Assembly: GCA_944393745.1 (NCBI GenBank) | Contig: CALYBD010000017.1 | Location: 1-49,855 of the forward strand | Source: an uncultured Alphaproteobacteria bacterium | Lineage (GTDB): Bacteria; Pseudomonadota; Alphaproteobacteria; CAAGCB01; CAG-977 | Length of the DNA stretch: 49,855 bases | Direction: 5' to 3' | Shown: positions 7,647-16,055 of the stretch, in pieces | Layout of the letters: every line of letters starts with the position of its first letter | How positions within the stretch are numbered: position 1 is the first letter of the stretch | The notes under the pieces: model-generated | What the model saw: only the letters and a program-made list of their open reading frames with translations | What the model was told of the DNA's origin: nothing | Databases searched by the model: none | Made by a program: the position numbers and the translations under genes

Positions 7647-9171
7647 CGCTGTTTAACGTAAAGACTCTGTTTTGAACGATCGGCAGATCGCTTTTGCGTT
7701 CACCGACGCCGGTAAACAGAATGCCGCAGCGTTCTCCCTGCTGGACAAGTTTGTTTTTAATCAACTGGCGCAGACCGGCCAATCCGGCACTGCCGGTGGC
7801 GGATAAATCAACGCCCGTATGTTCGCGCGCCAATTCATGTGCTTTTATCAGTTCGTCTTCGTCTGCAATTAACGGCAGTCCGCCGGAAATAATCATGTTG
7901 CGCACGACTTCCAATCCGTCATAAGTCGTATCGTCCAGAATGCCTTCCGCAACACTTTCGGGAACATTGGCCGTCCAGGCTTTGAAATACTCATTGCGGT
8001 TTTGACCGACTTTGACAAAGACGGCTTCCAGATCTTCCTGAATTTTCGGGTACATTTCCGCGATCAGGCCGGCCGTCATTTTGATCTGTCCCAGGTTGTT
8101 TTCCAACAAAGCTTTGGCGTCAAAATTGCCTTCCAGCAACATGGCCAGTTCGGGCGGCAACGTAACAACACCGTCACGTCCCAATTCCCGCAGAATCAGG
8201 AAATAACTTTGCGCCAAAGGATAGCAGCTGGCTGTCTGACAAGTATAGAACCGCGGCAGCTTGCGGATAATATCCAAACGTTTAAACAAAGCATTCGCCG
8301 AAGAAACCGCATTGGCCAGACCGCCGCCGCCAACCTGAACAACCTGTACGTCCAAAGGCGCGTCAATCAAATATTGATTGAATAAAAATTCATATTCCAG
8401 CGTTTCGGCGCCTTCTACCGCGGACCAGATATCATGGCCGTAGGACGTAAACGGCACCCAGCCGAATTTTTTCAAAGCTTCCTGATAACGCAGATTGCAC
8501 GGATCGCCTTCGCCGACGGAACCGTCCCGGCTGACCTTGACAACATTTGTTCCCAAATTCGTCAGGATCGAAACGACCGTTTCGCTGACATGATCGGGAA
8601 CAAAAGCATACAACTGATAACCGGCGGCCCCGGCAATCGCGGCGGCCCCCATGGCGGCATTGCCGCATGAAAAGATCGCCAGCGTCTTTTTTTCTTCGGG
8701 TTCGTCCGAAATTTCACGCAGCGTTTCCAAATGCATGATCGCACTGGCCAAATGGCGGGATTTATGCGATCCCATTAACTGCAGTGTTTCGTTTTTAACG
8801 AATAAAGATCCTTTGGGCAGATCAATTGCCTGCGCCAGATCATCGGCCTGAATTTCAGGGGTTCGGATAAATCCGCGCCCGGTCATTCTTTCGCATGCAT
8901 TGGACAGCGCCAAAACACGTTCCACCCACCAGGTTGCCTTGCCGTGGGCGTTTGCCAACTGATAGCTGGCCATAAATTCACGAAAAACGCTGAATGACAG
9001 TTTATTGTCGTTCCAGCGTTTTGTCAGCGTTGTCGGAAACACGCGCGCCAATTCCGCGGTATTTTCCCGTTTAACCAGCGGGTGAACACCGTTTTCGGTA
9101 CTTTCGGGGCAAAACAAAGAGTTCGTTTCCAAAGGGTATTCCTTGTCGCAGACCGGGCAGTACAATTTCAT
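7618..9171 (-). CDS. Threonine-synthase-like PLP-dependent enzyme
   Basis: The protein has 517 residues. It starts with a short zinc-ribbon-like segment (CPVCDKEYPL, then a third Cys at about 21). Next is a fold-type II PLP domain with the cofactor lysine probably in GSHKSRHLA, and a phosphate-binding loop VGGGGLANAV. GNAAMGAAAIAGAAGY matches the asparagine-containing loop that contacts PLP, and TGSAGLAGL is near the end. The family includes threonine synthase and cysteate synthase. The substrate cannot be fixed by eye, and no threonine pathway genes (thrB, hom) are nearby. AAGGAA precedes the ATG. The MobA-like gene overlaps its 3' end by 29 nt. I keep the name generic for these reasons. Confidence 0.82.
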   Translation of the reverse strand: MKLYCPVCDKEYPLETNSLFCPESTENGVHPLVKRENTAELARVFPTTLTKRWNDNKLSFSVFREFMASYQLANAHGKATWWVERVLALSNACERMTGRGFIRTPEIQADDLAQAIDLPKGSLFVKNETLQLMGSHKSRHLASAIMHLETLREISDEPEEKKTLAIFSCGNAAMGAAAIAGAAGYQLYAFVPDHVSETVVSILTNLGTNVVKVSRDGSVGEGDPCNLRYQEALKKFGWVPFTSYGHDIWSAVEGAETLEYEFLFNQYLIDAPLDVQVVQVGGGGLANAVSSANALFKRLDIIRKLPRFYTCQTASCYPLAQSYFLILRELGRDGVVTLPPELAMLLEGNFDAKALLENNLGQIKMTAGLIAEMYPKIQEDLEAVFVKVGQNRNEYFKAWTANVPESVAEGILDDTTYDGLEVVRNMIISGGLPLIADEDELIKAHELAREHTGVDLSATGSAGLAGLRQLIKNKLVQQGERCGILFTGVGERKSDLPIVQNRVFTLNSGDDISKLVG

Positions 9172-9260
9172 TTTATCGAAATTCCTTCTTTTATGATCTT
9201 TTTACGTTTTCACACTATACTGTTTTTTTGCAGAATATAAAGTCTTTTTTTGACATAAAA

Positions 9261-9290
9261 AAAGGACGGCTTTGTTTTTCCGTCCTTTTT
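9261..9290 (-). terminator. Bidirectional-looking terminator after flbT
   Basis: A 9-bp stem AAAGGACGG / CCGTCCTTT (9261-9269/9280-9288) has T-runs on both strands. It lies about 18 nt beyond the flbT stop on the minus strand and separates the flagellin-flbT unit from the PLP-enzyme gene. Confidence 0.85.
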
Positions 9291-9307
9291 ATATGAATGG
9301 TGTTCGG

Positions 9308-9700
9308 TTATTTCCCTTTGGCTCTGGCGAGCAATTCGGCTTCTTTTTCAATGATTGTCATCATATGTTTTAAGGCCGCATAATAATCTCCGCCCAGAAT
9401 GTCTTTGTTCAGTTCGTCTATGGCCGGCGCAAAGCTGGGGGCGGCCTGAACAATTTCATTGATGCGCGAAAAGTATTCCGGATGCAGGACTTTGGGATCT
9501 TTGGCCAGATACATTTCCTGCAGAACATAATAAACTTTTTTGCACGGTGTATCTGCCTCTTTTTCCGTCAGAACATATTTTTCGCGTAAGATGGGGACAT
9601 TTCCTTCAATAAACAATTTGACGCGTTCTTTGTCGTTCGTGATCAGCGCATTGCCGACAATTAAACGTTCGCCGGGCTTTAATTCTATTTTTAACGGCAT
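9308..9700 (-). CDS. flbT: Flagellar biosynthesis repressor FlbT
   Basis: The protein has 130 residues, the usual FlbT length. The N-terminus (PLKIELKPGERLIVGNALI) and the stretch PCKKVYYVLQEMYL are typical of the family. In alphaproteobacteria such as Caulobacter, FlbT binds the 5' leader of flagellin mRNA and promotes its decay when no hook is assembled. The gene starts 12 nt downstream of the flagellin stop and has an AAGGAA Shine-Dalgarno, so both are on one transcript. FlaF, its usual antagonist and neighbour, is not in the window. Confidence 0.92.
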   Translation of the reverse strand: MPLKIELKPGERLIVGNALITNDKERVKLFIEGNVPILREKYVLTEKEADTPCKKVYYVLQEMYLAKDPKVLHPEYFSRINEIVQAAPSFAPAIDELNKDILGGDYYAALKHMMTIIEKEAELLARAKGK

Positions 9701-9712
9701 GAGTGTTCCTTT

Positions 9713-11146
9713 TTAAAATAGCGATAAAACACTTGAATCGGCTTCCAGTGTAATACTGATTACCTGATTTACCAATTGTTTTTGTGTTTCAATTGCCAGA
9801 AGCTCTGCGGAAACGGAGTTTAAATCGGCGCCCGTCAGCGTTTCTGCCCCTAAAAGACAGGTGTTTGACATGGCTTCCAAATACGTTTCGCGCGACTGCA
9901 CCATGTAAGAAGCGCGTTCAAATTTGCCTGCCGCCTGCTGAACCAGATGAAAAGCGGATTCGATGGCATCAAAAGCCGCCTGAATGTCTTCTTCGTTCTT
10001 CCAATCGTCCAAAGCCGGCAATAATCCCAAAGATTCCGTATCCAATTTAACACCGATGACCGTACGGAAACTGGATGCCTTTTCATCAAAAACGGCGCGG
10101 ATTGTATCGCCTTCCAGCAGATTAAGCCCGTTGAAAGAAGCATCGGCGACAATGTTGTCGATTTGTTTTAAAAGCTCGTTATACTGATCGGCATAAGTCT
10201 TTGTCGTGTTCGTTCCGCCGTCATCGTAACCGTTGATGCCGAACGAAGCCGCCGTTTCTCCGGTCAAATCGGCAATTACCAGATTGTCCCCATAAATGGA
10301 GGAAACCTGAAAGTATCCTTCGGAATTAACCATGGCTGAAATGCCGTCTATTCTTGAAAAAGCCTGTGCCAAATCGTAAACGGTCCAATCGTCTTCCACG
10401 GTGATTTTATACGTTTCGCTTAAATCAAAGCCGAACACTTCGGCCAAATCGCCGTCCAGCATGATCCCGCTGCGATCCGTTGTCGTTAACGTCAGTTTTT
10501 GATCTTTGATTTCAAAAGAAAAATTCTCGATATCGTACTGTTGCGAAATCTGCCCGAAAAAATCGGATATTTTCATGTCTTCGTCAAAGACTTCCAGCGT
10601 AATCCAGTCGTTATCGCCGATCTTGATTTTAAATTCTTCGCCCTTGACAATGTCCAGATCCGCCAAAGTCATCTCGTCGTTCATTAAAATATCCGATTCC
10701 ATTTTGTCGGCATCTCCCGTGCGCAACAAAATTTCGTCGCCGGGTTCGACATAAGGCAGATCCGAAAGCTTTTCCTGCGTTGTCGTCGTAAAGTTTTTTC
10801 CCGTCAGCGTCGATAAATAAGACTGTTCGTCCAAAGCCGAATTGGCTGCCGCCTTTGCATGGGACAACAATTCCGTGATGGCGTCAATGGACTGGCTGGT
10901 CGTATCCAGCGTCGATACGATGTTTGACAGGCCGTCCAAAACGCTCTGCAGTCCTTCGGCGCGTTCCGTCAGGCGCATATCCTTGAAATACAATGTGGAA
11001 TTGTCATAAGACGTGTTAACGATCTTTCCCGTCGTTAAAGCAACGCTGTTTTTATCATGCATTGACGTCAGCGCTTTGGATTGCGATAACGAATTTAAAA
11101 TAGACGATGTTGTTGGAATCGAAAGGTTATAGGGCATTGTTTTCAT
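9713..11146 (-). CDS. Flagellin (filament subunit)
   Basis: The protein has 477 residues from the chosen ATG. The N-terminal about 130 residues are a flagellin D0/D1 helical region (LSQSKALTSMHDKNSVALTTG, SALDEQ). The C-terminal about 90 residues are the matching helical region ending in SITLEADSSVLSLF. The middle holds beta-rich modules resembling Flagellin_IN motifs (DNDWITLEVFDEDMKISDFF; WTVYDLAQAFSRIDGISAMV; ETAASFGING). The final residues depart from the usual LLR/Q ending. Three in-frame ATGs lie close together. The one at 11146 has AAGGAG 7 nt upstream, whereas 11152 has it only 1 nt away, so I prefer 11146. The flbT gene follows 12 nt downstream. Confidence 0.88.
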   Translation of the reverse strand: MKTMPYNLSIPTTSSILNSLSQSKALTSMHDKNSVALTTGKIVNTSYDNSTLYFKDMRLTERAEGLQSVLDGLSNIVSTLDTTSQSIDAITELLSHAKAAANSALDEQSYLSTLTGKNFTTTTQEKLSDLPYVEPGDEILLRTGDADKMESDILMNDEMTLADLDIVKGEEFKIKIGDNDWITLEVFDEDMKISDFFGQISQQYDIENFSFEIKDQKLTLTTTDRSGIMLDGDLAEVFGFDLSETYKITVEDDWTVYDLAQAFSRIDGISAMVNSEGYFQVSSIYGDNLVIADLTGETAASFGINGYDDGGTNTTKTYADQYNELLKQIDNIVADASFNGLNLLEGDTIRAVFDEKASSFRTVIGVKLDTESLGLLPALDDWKNEEDIQAAFDAIESAFHLVQQAAGKFERASYMVQSRETYLEAMSNTCLLGAETLTGADLNSVSAELLAIETQKQLVNQVISITLEADSSVLSLF

Positions 11147-11153
11147 TATCATT

Positions 11154-11159
11154 CTCCTT
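11154..11159 (-). promoter_or_regulatory. Shine-Dalgarno that decides the flagellin start
   Basis: AAGGAG on the minus strand is 7 nt from the ATG at 11146 but only 1 nt from the ATG at 11152, which favours the inner start. Confidence 0.7.
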
Positions 11160-11252
11160 CCCGTCGGATAAAAACGACAACACCATTTTGTTCAGAATAA
11201 CATAAAAAACTTTTTCGTAAAACAGAAAAAATATAATTTTTTCAATATATTA

Positions 11253-11271
11253 GTAGGCAAATTTTGCCTAC
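11253..11271. terminator. Perfect palindrome after the transglutaminase gene
   Basis: GTAGGCAAA, one T, then TTTGCCTAC make a 19-nt perfect palindrome just past the transglutaminase stop. On the minus strand it is followed by TAATATATTG rather than a true T-run, so it is at best a weak terminator and could instead be a binding site for a dimeric regulator upstream of flagellin. The rest of the 11153-11276 gap is AT-rich, without a promoter I can call. Confidence 0.4.
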
Positions 11272-11276
11272 CGGCG

Positions 11277-12182
11277 CTAAGGGGTTGTTTTTATTGGCTC
11301 AACGCTGACGTCTACAAAAACCGAATGTCTGCCGCCGCCGGTCATAATACCCTTGACGGGGCTCATGTCATCAAAATCGCGTCCCCATCCGATGGTCAGA
11401 TGTTCGCCGCGCAGGTATGTATTGTTTGTCGGATCCAAGTCGACCCAGCCGAAATCCGGAACGTATACGGAAAACCACGCGTGCGAAGCGTCTCCGCCGA
11501 TCATTCCCGTTTGACCGTTTTGTTCGGATCCGTCCGCACGATAGGTGCGGATATAGCCGCTGACGTAACGGGCGGCCAGGCCAAAGCTGCGCAAACAGGC
11601 AATGCCGACATGGGCAAAATCCTGGCATACGCCGCGTTTCATTGCCAACGTTTCGTTGATCGGCGTTGCAATGCTGGTCGCCGAAGCATCATATGTGAAA
11701 TCTTTGTATATCCGGCGCATAATTTCTTCGGCTGTTTCCAAAACGGGGCGCCCGGGAATAAAAGAAGGGGCGGCATACGATTTTATTTCGGCCGTTAACG
11801 GGACAAAACAGGACGGGGCGGCCATTTCAGCGGCGGCCAACAGTTCGGACGTGTTCGGGAATGAAAGCAACGAGGCGGTTTTCTCCCATGACGGTGTTCG
11901 GGTCGGATCGGGGTAAACGGGCGGTATGACTTCGGCGCAAAAATCGGAAATAACCGTCATTTCGTCATGAGGCGTTTGCAGGATTAAAAAAGTTGTCGAG
12001 TTGCCGAACGCATCTGTTCCTTCGGTCTGAAAAGACGGTTCCGGCGTTACGGTTGTTTTTTGTGATAAAATGTGCTGATACGGGGTTTCCCTCGGTTTTA
12101 AACGTGCCAGATGATGCGACAGCGTGACGGGAACGCTGTAGCCGTAAACGGTTTTATGACGAACGCGGTAAGTGACGGTCAT
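11277..12182 (-). CDS. Transglutaminase-like cysteine protease-fold protein
   Basis: The protein has 301 residues. A beta-rich bacterial transglutaminase N-terminal domain occupies about the first 100 residues (VTYRVRHKTVYGYSVPVTLSHH). The transglutaminase core follows, with the catalytic triad visible: Cys in MKRGVCQDFAHV, His in GGDASHAWFSVYVP and Asp in WVDLDPTNN. Family members cleave or transfer peptide amide bonds. The ATG overlaps the stop of the upstream ATP-grasp/alpha-E gene by 4 nt, so the two are translationally coupled. That neighbourhood is known for predicted peptide-ligase/peptidase systems that attach and remove short peptides, but the substrate here is unknown. Confidence 0.88.
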   Translation of the reverse strand: MTVTYRVRHKTVYGYSVPVTLSHHLARLKPRETPYQHILSQKTTVTPEPSFQTEGTDAFGNSTTFLILQTPHDEMTVISDFCAEVIPPVYPDPTRTPSWEKTASLLSFPNTSELLAAAEMAAPSCFVPLTAEIKSYAAPSFIPGRPVLETAEEIMRRIYKDFTYDASATSIATPINETLAMKRGVCQDFAHVGIACLRSFGLAARYVSGYIRTYRADGSEQNGQTGMIGGDASHAWFSVYVPDFGWVDLDPTNNTYLRGEHLTIGWGRDFDDMSPVKGIMTGGGRHSVFVDVSVEPIKTTP

Positions 12183-14629
12183 TTTATTTTTCCTTTGCTG
12201 TAAGCCGGTCCTTGCCGCGTTGAATCCGTATGTACGAAACAGGACAAAGTCAGCGTGTCCGAAAAATCCTGTAATTTTAAACGCAGTTCATTTAACAACT
12301 TGCCGAACGCCGGATTAACGGAAACGGTTTCGTTTAAAGTTTGTGTCGGTCCGGCCGGATTCATCACGTCAATTTTTTTTACGGCATCAATCATTTCTTC
12401 CAACAGGGACAATTCTTTTGAAAACAGGCCCGGCAAATGACTTTCTTTTTGCAAAACGGAAATATTCTGGCGCAGTTTTAAAATCTGATAGATCAAAGCC
12501 CGCGGATTTCCCGCGTCACAGACCAGCAAATCAAACACCAAAGGAACACTCGGCAGCGCCATATAACGCACGCGGTACGTCATGCGACTGTCAGAGGTTT
12601 CCAACAACGTTTCCAACGATGCGTTAAAGCCGTTGGCGGCACAAAAATCAATACCGGACAGCAGGCTTAAAATCTGCATTCCTCTTTCCAGTCTGCGGCC
12701 GATTTCCAAAAACCGCCAGCTGTGGTCGCGGGTCATGTCTTCGCGGATTAGCCCGCTGAGAGCATTCTGGCGCAGGATTATTTCGTTCAGTCTGTTCAGC
12801 AATGTCCGCCCGGAAGCATTCTGTTCGGGCAAAAGCGGCAACAGCCGCGTGAATAATTCCCAGGTGTCCATGGATAAACGGTCATGCAGCAGATCCGCCA
12901 TTTCCTTTAGCCGGGAAAATAAAAAGTACAGGCCGAAACCGTATTCGGGCGCGGCAATGATTTTTTTGATTTCTTTTAAGGCCTCTTTTTGATTTTCGGG
13001 ATCCTGGTAGTTTTTTAAAGGCAGATGTCCCGCCAAAGCCAGAATACTCATCAAAGTGGCGGCATCGTCCGGTTCTGGAATTTCGGGGCCTTCCGTCGTG
13101 CGTTCAATGACGACCCGCAGCAGCCGAGCCAGTTGTTCGCTGCGTTCCAGGTTTCGTCCCAACCAAAACATATTATCGGCAATGCGTGATGTTAATTCAA
13201 AAGTCGTACGGACAGGTTTTGTTTCCGAGATCGTTTTTATCCGGTCAGCCGCGTTGTCTTTCAGCCGGGAATCCGCCGTTTTAACCCAAATATCGTGCAA
13301 ACGGAGAGTTTGTGTTCGTGTAAAGGCCAGCCCGCCTTTTAATATCCGGTAGGATCCGTTTTCATAAATCAGATGAAACCGCAGCCGTGTGCGTGCCGGA
13401 ATTAGTCGGTTTTCCTGCAAGACGGGCGTTAGAGAAGCATTGATGTTTTCCAGTGCCGTAAAATTCTGCGGGCAATTTTCAATTTCGTCTTTTGTCGGGA
13501 AAACTCTGTGACCGGTTGCATCGTATATTTTTAATTCGCTTAAGTGATTCAGAACATATTGTTTTTCTTTTTGCCGACCGCACCACCGGGCGGCAACGTC
13601 GAACAGCAGCAGTTCATCATTGTTAAAGTAACGATTTATTTCATGAATGAAAGCTTTCAGAGCCGGTATTTCGGCCAGTCCCGATCCCAGCGGGTTGATC
13701 AAAGCCACATTTCCTTTGCGTACGACCTGCGTCAGGCCGGCAACGCCGAACAGGGAAGATCCCTTTAATTCCAAAGGATCGCATAACACGTCATCAATTC
13801 GGCGTAAAATAACGTCCACGGGCTTCAGTCCGTCGATGTTTTTCAGATAGACGCGTTCGCCGCGAACGGTTAAATCAGCCGGATCCACGGCACTGATCCC
13901 CAGACTGCGGGCAAAAAAAGCCTCTTCAACAGACAGCTTTTTTTTAAGGGCGCCGCTTAAAAGAACGATCAAAGGTATCTTTGTTTTATCCTGCAACGGG
14001 GCGCAGGCAAATAAATGGCGCCGCATGGCTTCAAAGAAATCGAATATACGGGCGGGCGCCGCTTTTGTGTACAGTTCGGGCATGACCCGTGATAAAATCA
14101 GCCGGTTTTTAATGGCCAGACCGACACCTTCCGGCGTCTGCGTTTTATCGGCGACAACCCGAAACCGCCCGTCCGGAGCCCGTTCCAAATCAGCGGCATA
14201 TTCCTGCAAAAAAACGCCGCCGGCCGGTCGAACGTTTTTCAAAGCGGGCAAATATTCCGGATTGGAAAAAATGATTTGCGGGGCAATGATTCCGTGCGTG
14301 ATCAGTTCCTGTCGGCCGTACAAATCGCTTAAAATTTGATTAAACAAACAGGCGCGCTGAATCAGTCCGGCCGATATGGTTTTAAAATCTTCATCGGATA
14401 AAATAAAAGGGACAACGCCGAATTCGTTTGTCTGTCCGTTGTCGGTCGGTATCTCCGCACTTGTCAGCCGGGCAATCTGTTCCGCGCAGGCGGAAAGTTT
14501 GTCTTCTCCGTTTTGGCGGACGGAATTGAAAAAATCCCGCCAGTGCGGACGGATATTTCCGTCGGGATCAACCATTTCATTATATCCGCCGGTTTCGCAG
14601 TGTGTCGGGTAATTGACTGAAAAAGGCAT
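12179..14629 (-). CDS. Circularly permuted ATP-grasp / alpha-E fusion protein
   Basis: The protein has 816 residues. The N-terminal about 480 residues resemble the circularly permuted ATP-grasp type 2 domain (formerly DUF404/DUF407), with blocks such as HWRDFFNSV, GGVFLQEYAADLERAPDG, NRLILSRVMPELY and SSLFGVAGL. The C-terminal about 300 residues, from RIADNMFWLGRNLERSEQLARL, are the all-helical alpha-E domain (DUF403). In many bacteria these are two separate genes, but here they are fused. ATP-grasp proteins of this group are predicted to form peptide or amide bonds using ATP. The coupled transglutaminase gene (4-nt overlap) supports a shared peptide-modifying role. I see neither the Anbu proteasome-like peptidase that often accompanies the set nor any other partner in the window. 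Confidence 0.87.
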   Translation of the reverse strand: MPFSVNYPTHCETGGYNEMVDPDGNIRPHWRDFFNSVRQNGEDKLSACAEQIARLTSAEIPTDNGQTNEFGVVPFILSDEDFKTISAGLIQRACLFNQILSDLYGRQELITHGIIAPQIIFSNPEYLPALKNVRPAGGVFLQEYAADLERAPDGRFRVVADKTQTPEGVGLAIKNRLILSRVMPELYTKAAPARIFDFFEAMRRHLFACAPLQDKTKIPLIVLLSGALKKKLSVEEAFFARSLGISAVDPADLTVRGERVYLKNIDGLKPVDVILRRIDDVLCDPLELKGSSLFGVAGLTQVVRKGNVALINPLGSGLAEIPALKAFIHEINRYFNNDELLLFDVAARWCGRQKEKQYVLNHLSELKIYDATGHRVFPTKDEIENCPQNFTALENINASLTPVLQENRLIPARTRLRFHLIYENGSYRILKGGLAFTRTQTLRLHDIWVKTADSRLKDNAADRIKTISETKPVRTTFELTSRIADNMFWLGRNLERSEQLARLLRVVIERTTEGPEIPEPDDAATLMSILALAGHLPLKNYQDPENQKEALKEIKKIIAAPEYGFGLYFLFSRLKEMADLLHDRLSMDTWELFTRLLPLLPEQNASGRTLLNRLNEIILRQNALSGLIREDMTRDHSWRFLEIGRRLERGMQILSLLSGIDFCAANGFNASLETLLETSDSRMTYRVRYMALPSVPLVFDLLVCDAGNPRALIYQILKLRQNISVLQKESHLPGLFSKELSLLEEMIDAVKKIDVMNPAGPTQTLNETVSVNPAFGKLLNELRLKLQDFSDTLTLSCFVHTDSTRQGPAYSKGKIK

Positions 14630-14694
14630 TCTTTGGCGTCCTGTTGTTTTTTATCTGTTTTTAAGACAAAAAAAATAAAAGGACGTTAAAATTA

Positions 14695-15495
14695 ATGCCG
14701 TTTCGAATTTTTTATGAAAGAAATAAAATGATTAAGCAAAAGATACAGACTTTTTTTTCCGTTTTTATCGCTTTTGGTTTAAACGCCTCGTTCGCAGTAA
14801 CCTTTTTAAAAGAAGAAAAAGTCGGTTTTATCGTTTTGGCCGCCGGTCTGATCGCCGGCATTATCTGTTTGTTTGTTTCCCGGATTCGTAAAACCGTTTC
14901 GGAAACGGCTTTGAAAATTCAGCCGCTGGCCGCCGTTGTTTTTGCCGCTTCGTTTATCTTGTCTTTTCAACCCGGACAGATGATGCCCGCACAACTGTTC
15001 GCGGTGTTAGTCTTGACTGTCGTATGCCTTTGTCAGGGAGGAAAAGGCCGAAAAATTTTTAAAAATAATATGTCTTTTGTTCTGACTGTCTGCGGTGCCG
15101 GAGCGTTCGGCGGCGCGGTTGCTTTTTTGCCGTATTCTTTGTTGATTTATCCGGGATTTGTTCTGGCCGCTTTATGTTGTCGTCCCGCGCAACCGGGCAG
15201 AACGGCACAGGAAATCTGGAATGATATCGCTTTTCCGGTGTTTATGCTGATCTGTTCTTTTCTGGTTTTTATTTCAGCCAGTCACATGGACGGATTTTCT
15301 GTTTCGCTGGCCGAATCGGCCGTTATGGTTATGGCGGGGGCACTGCCGGTTTCTTCGCGCGGATCCGGGGTGCGTCTGATGCTGATGACGGCTGTTGTCG
15401 TTGTGTTCGGCTGTTATGTTTTTTCCGCCCGCAATACGGATTCCGTCTTTAGCCAGAAAAACCGGATTCAACCCGTGGCACAACGAATCGTCTGA
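14695..15495 (+). CDS. Multi-pass membrane protein, function unknown
   Basis: The protein has 266 residues, with about eight hydrophobic segments separated by short basic loops (for example VGFIVLAAGLIAGIICLFV, SFVLTVCGAGAFGGAVAFL, AVMVMAGALPV). I do not recognise a family signature. The ATG at 14695 has AAGGA about 11 nt upstream. A second in-frame ATG at 14728 (MIKQKIQTFF) would also give a reasonable N-terminus and cannot be excluded. The gene is divergent from the ATP-grasp gene (65-nt gap) and convergent with the nuclease gene, with only 8 nt between the stops. It is probably an inner-membrane protein. Confidence 0.65.
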   Translation: MPFRIFYERNKMIKQKIQTFFSVFIAFGLNASFAVTFLKEEKVGFIVLAAGLIAGIICLFVSRIRKTVSETALKIQPLAAVVFAASFILSFQPGQMMPAQLFAVLVLTVVCLCQGGKGRKIFKNNMSFVLTVCGAGAFGGAVAFLPYSLLIYPGFVLAALCCRPAQPGRTAQEIWNDIAFPVFMLICSFLVFISASHMDGFSVSLAESAVMVMAGALPVSSRGSGVRLMLMTAVVVVFGCYVFSARNTDSVFSQKNRIQPVAQRIV

Positions 15496-15503
15496 AGCTT
15501 TTT

Positions 15504-15995
15504 TTAATCTGTTTTCCGGAAAAAAGAAGGGTCTTCAAATCCTTCGCAATCCCAAAATCCGCGTCGGTTGCTGATGGCTTCGGATTCCGGCAATAAAAAA
15601 CGATTCGAATATTTTGCCATGGCCAGTCCGTGCTTGATCATCAGTTCGTTCAGGTTGATTTTTTCGTGATTTTTCCAAATGAAACATTCGGCCAACAGCC
15701 GTCCGTAAAGATCGCGTCCGCTTGTTTCGCAAAAAACCGTTTCGGATCCGATGAGACGGTGCAATTCTTTTCTGGCTGCCAGACCGCATCGGACGGTTTT
15801 GCCTTTGCACAGGCAGTTTTGTTTAAGTTCCGGGGCGTCAATCCCGTTCATGCGAACGGTCTGTCGGCCTATTTTCAAAGTATCGCCGTCTACAACGGTT
15901 TGATATCCTTTTAATGCGGTCCCGCCGTAAAGTCCGAACGCCAAAAGAATAACATATTTAATCAGAACGGTTAATCTGTGTTTTAATCTGGTCAT
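15504..15995 (-). CDS. Thermonuclease-like (SNase-fold) protein with N-terminal membrane anchor
   Basis: The protein has 163 residues. A hydrophobic N-terminal helix (about 10-25) suggests an anchor or signal peptide, so the domain acts outside the cytoplasm. The SNase/TNase core then shows the order VVDGDTLKI, VRMNGIDAPE (catalytic Arg and Glu) and RDLYGRLLAECF (second catalytic Arg). It has several extra cysteines (CLCKGKTVRC), fitting a periplasmic, disulfide-bonded form. Related proteins cleave DNA or RNA to nucleotides with Ca2+. It is divergent from the alpha-2-macroglobulin gene with a 60-nt gap. Confidence 0.85.
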   Translation of the reverse strand: MTRLKHRLTVLIKYVILLAFGLYGGTALKGYQTVVDGDTLKIGRQTVRMNGIDAPELKQNCLCKGKTVRCGLAARKELHRLIGSETVFCETSGRDLYGRLLAECFIWKNHEKINLNELMIKHGLAMAKYSNRFLLPESEAISNRRGFWDCEGFEDPSFFRKTD

Positions 15996-16055
15996 TTACA
16001 GGGATTTTGATTAACATACAAACTTTACGGGGATCAGAACACGGGGAGCCTTTGT

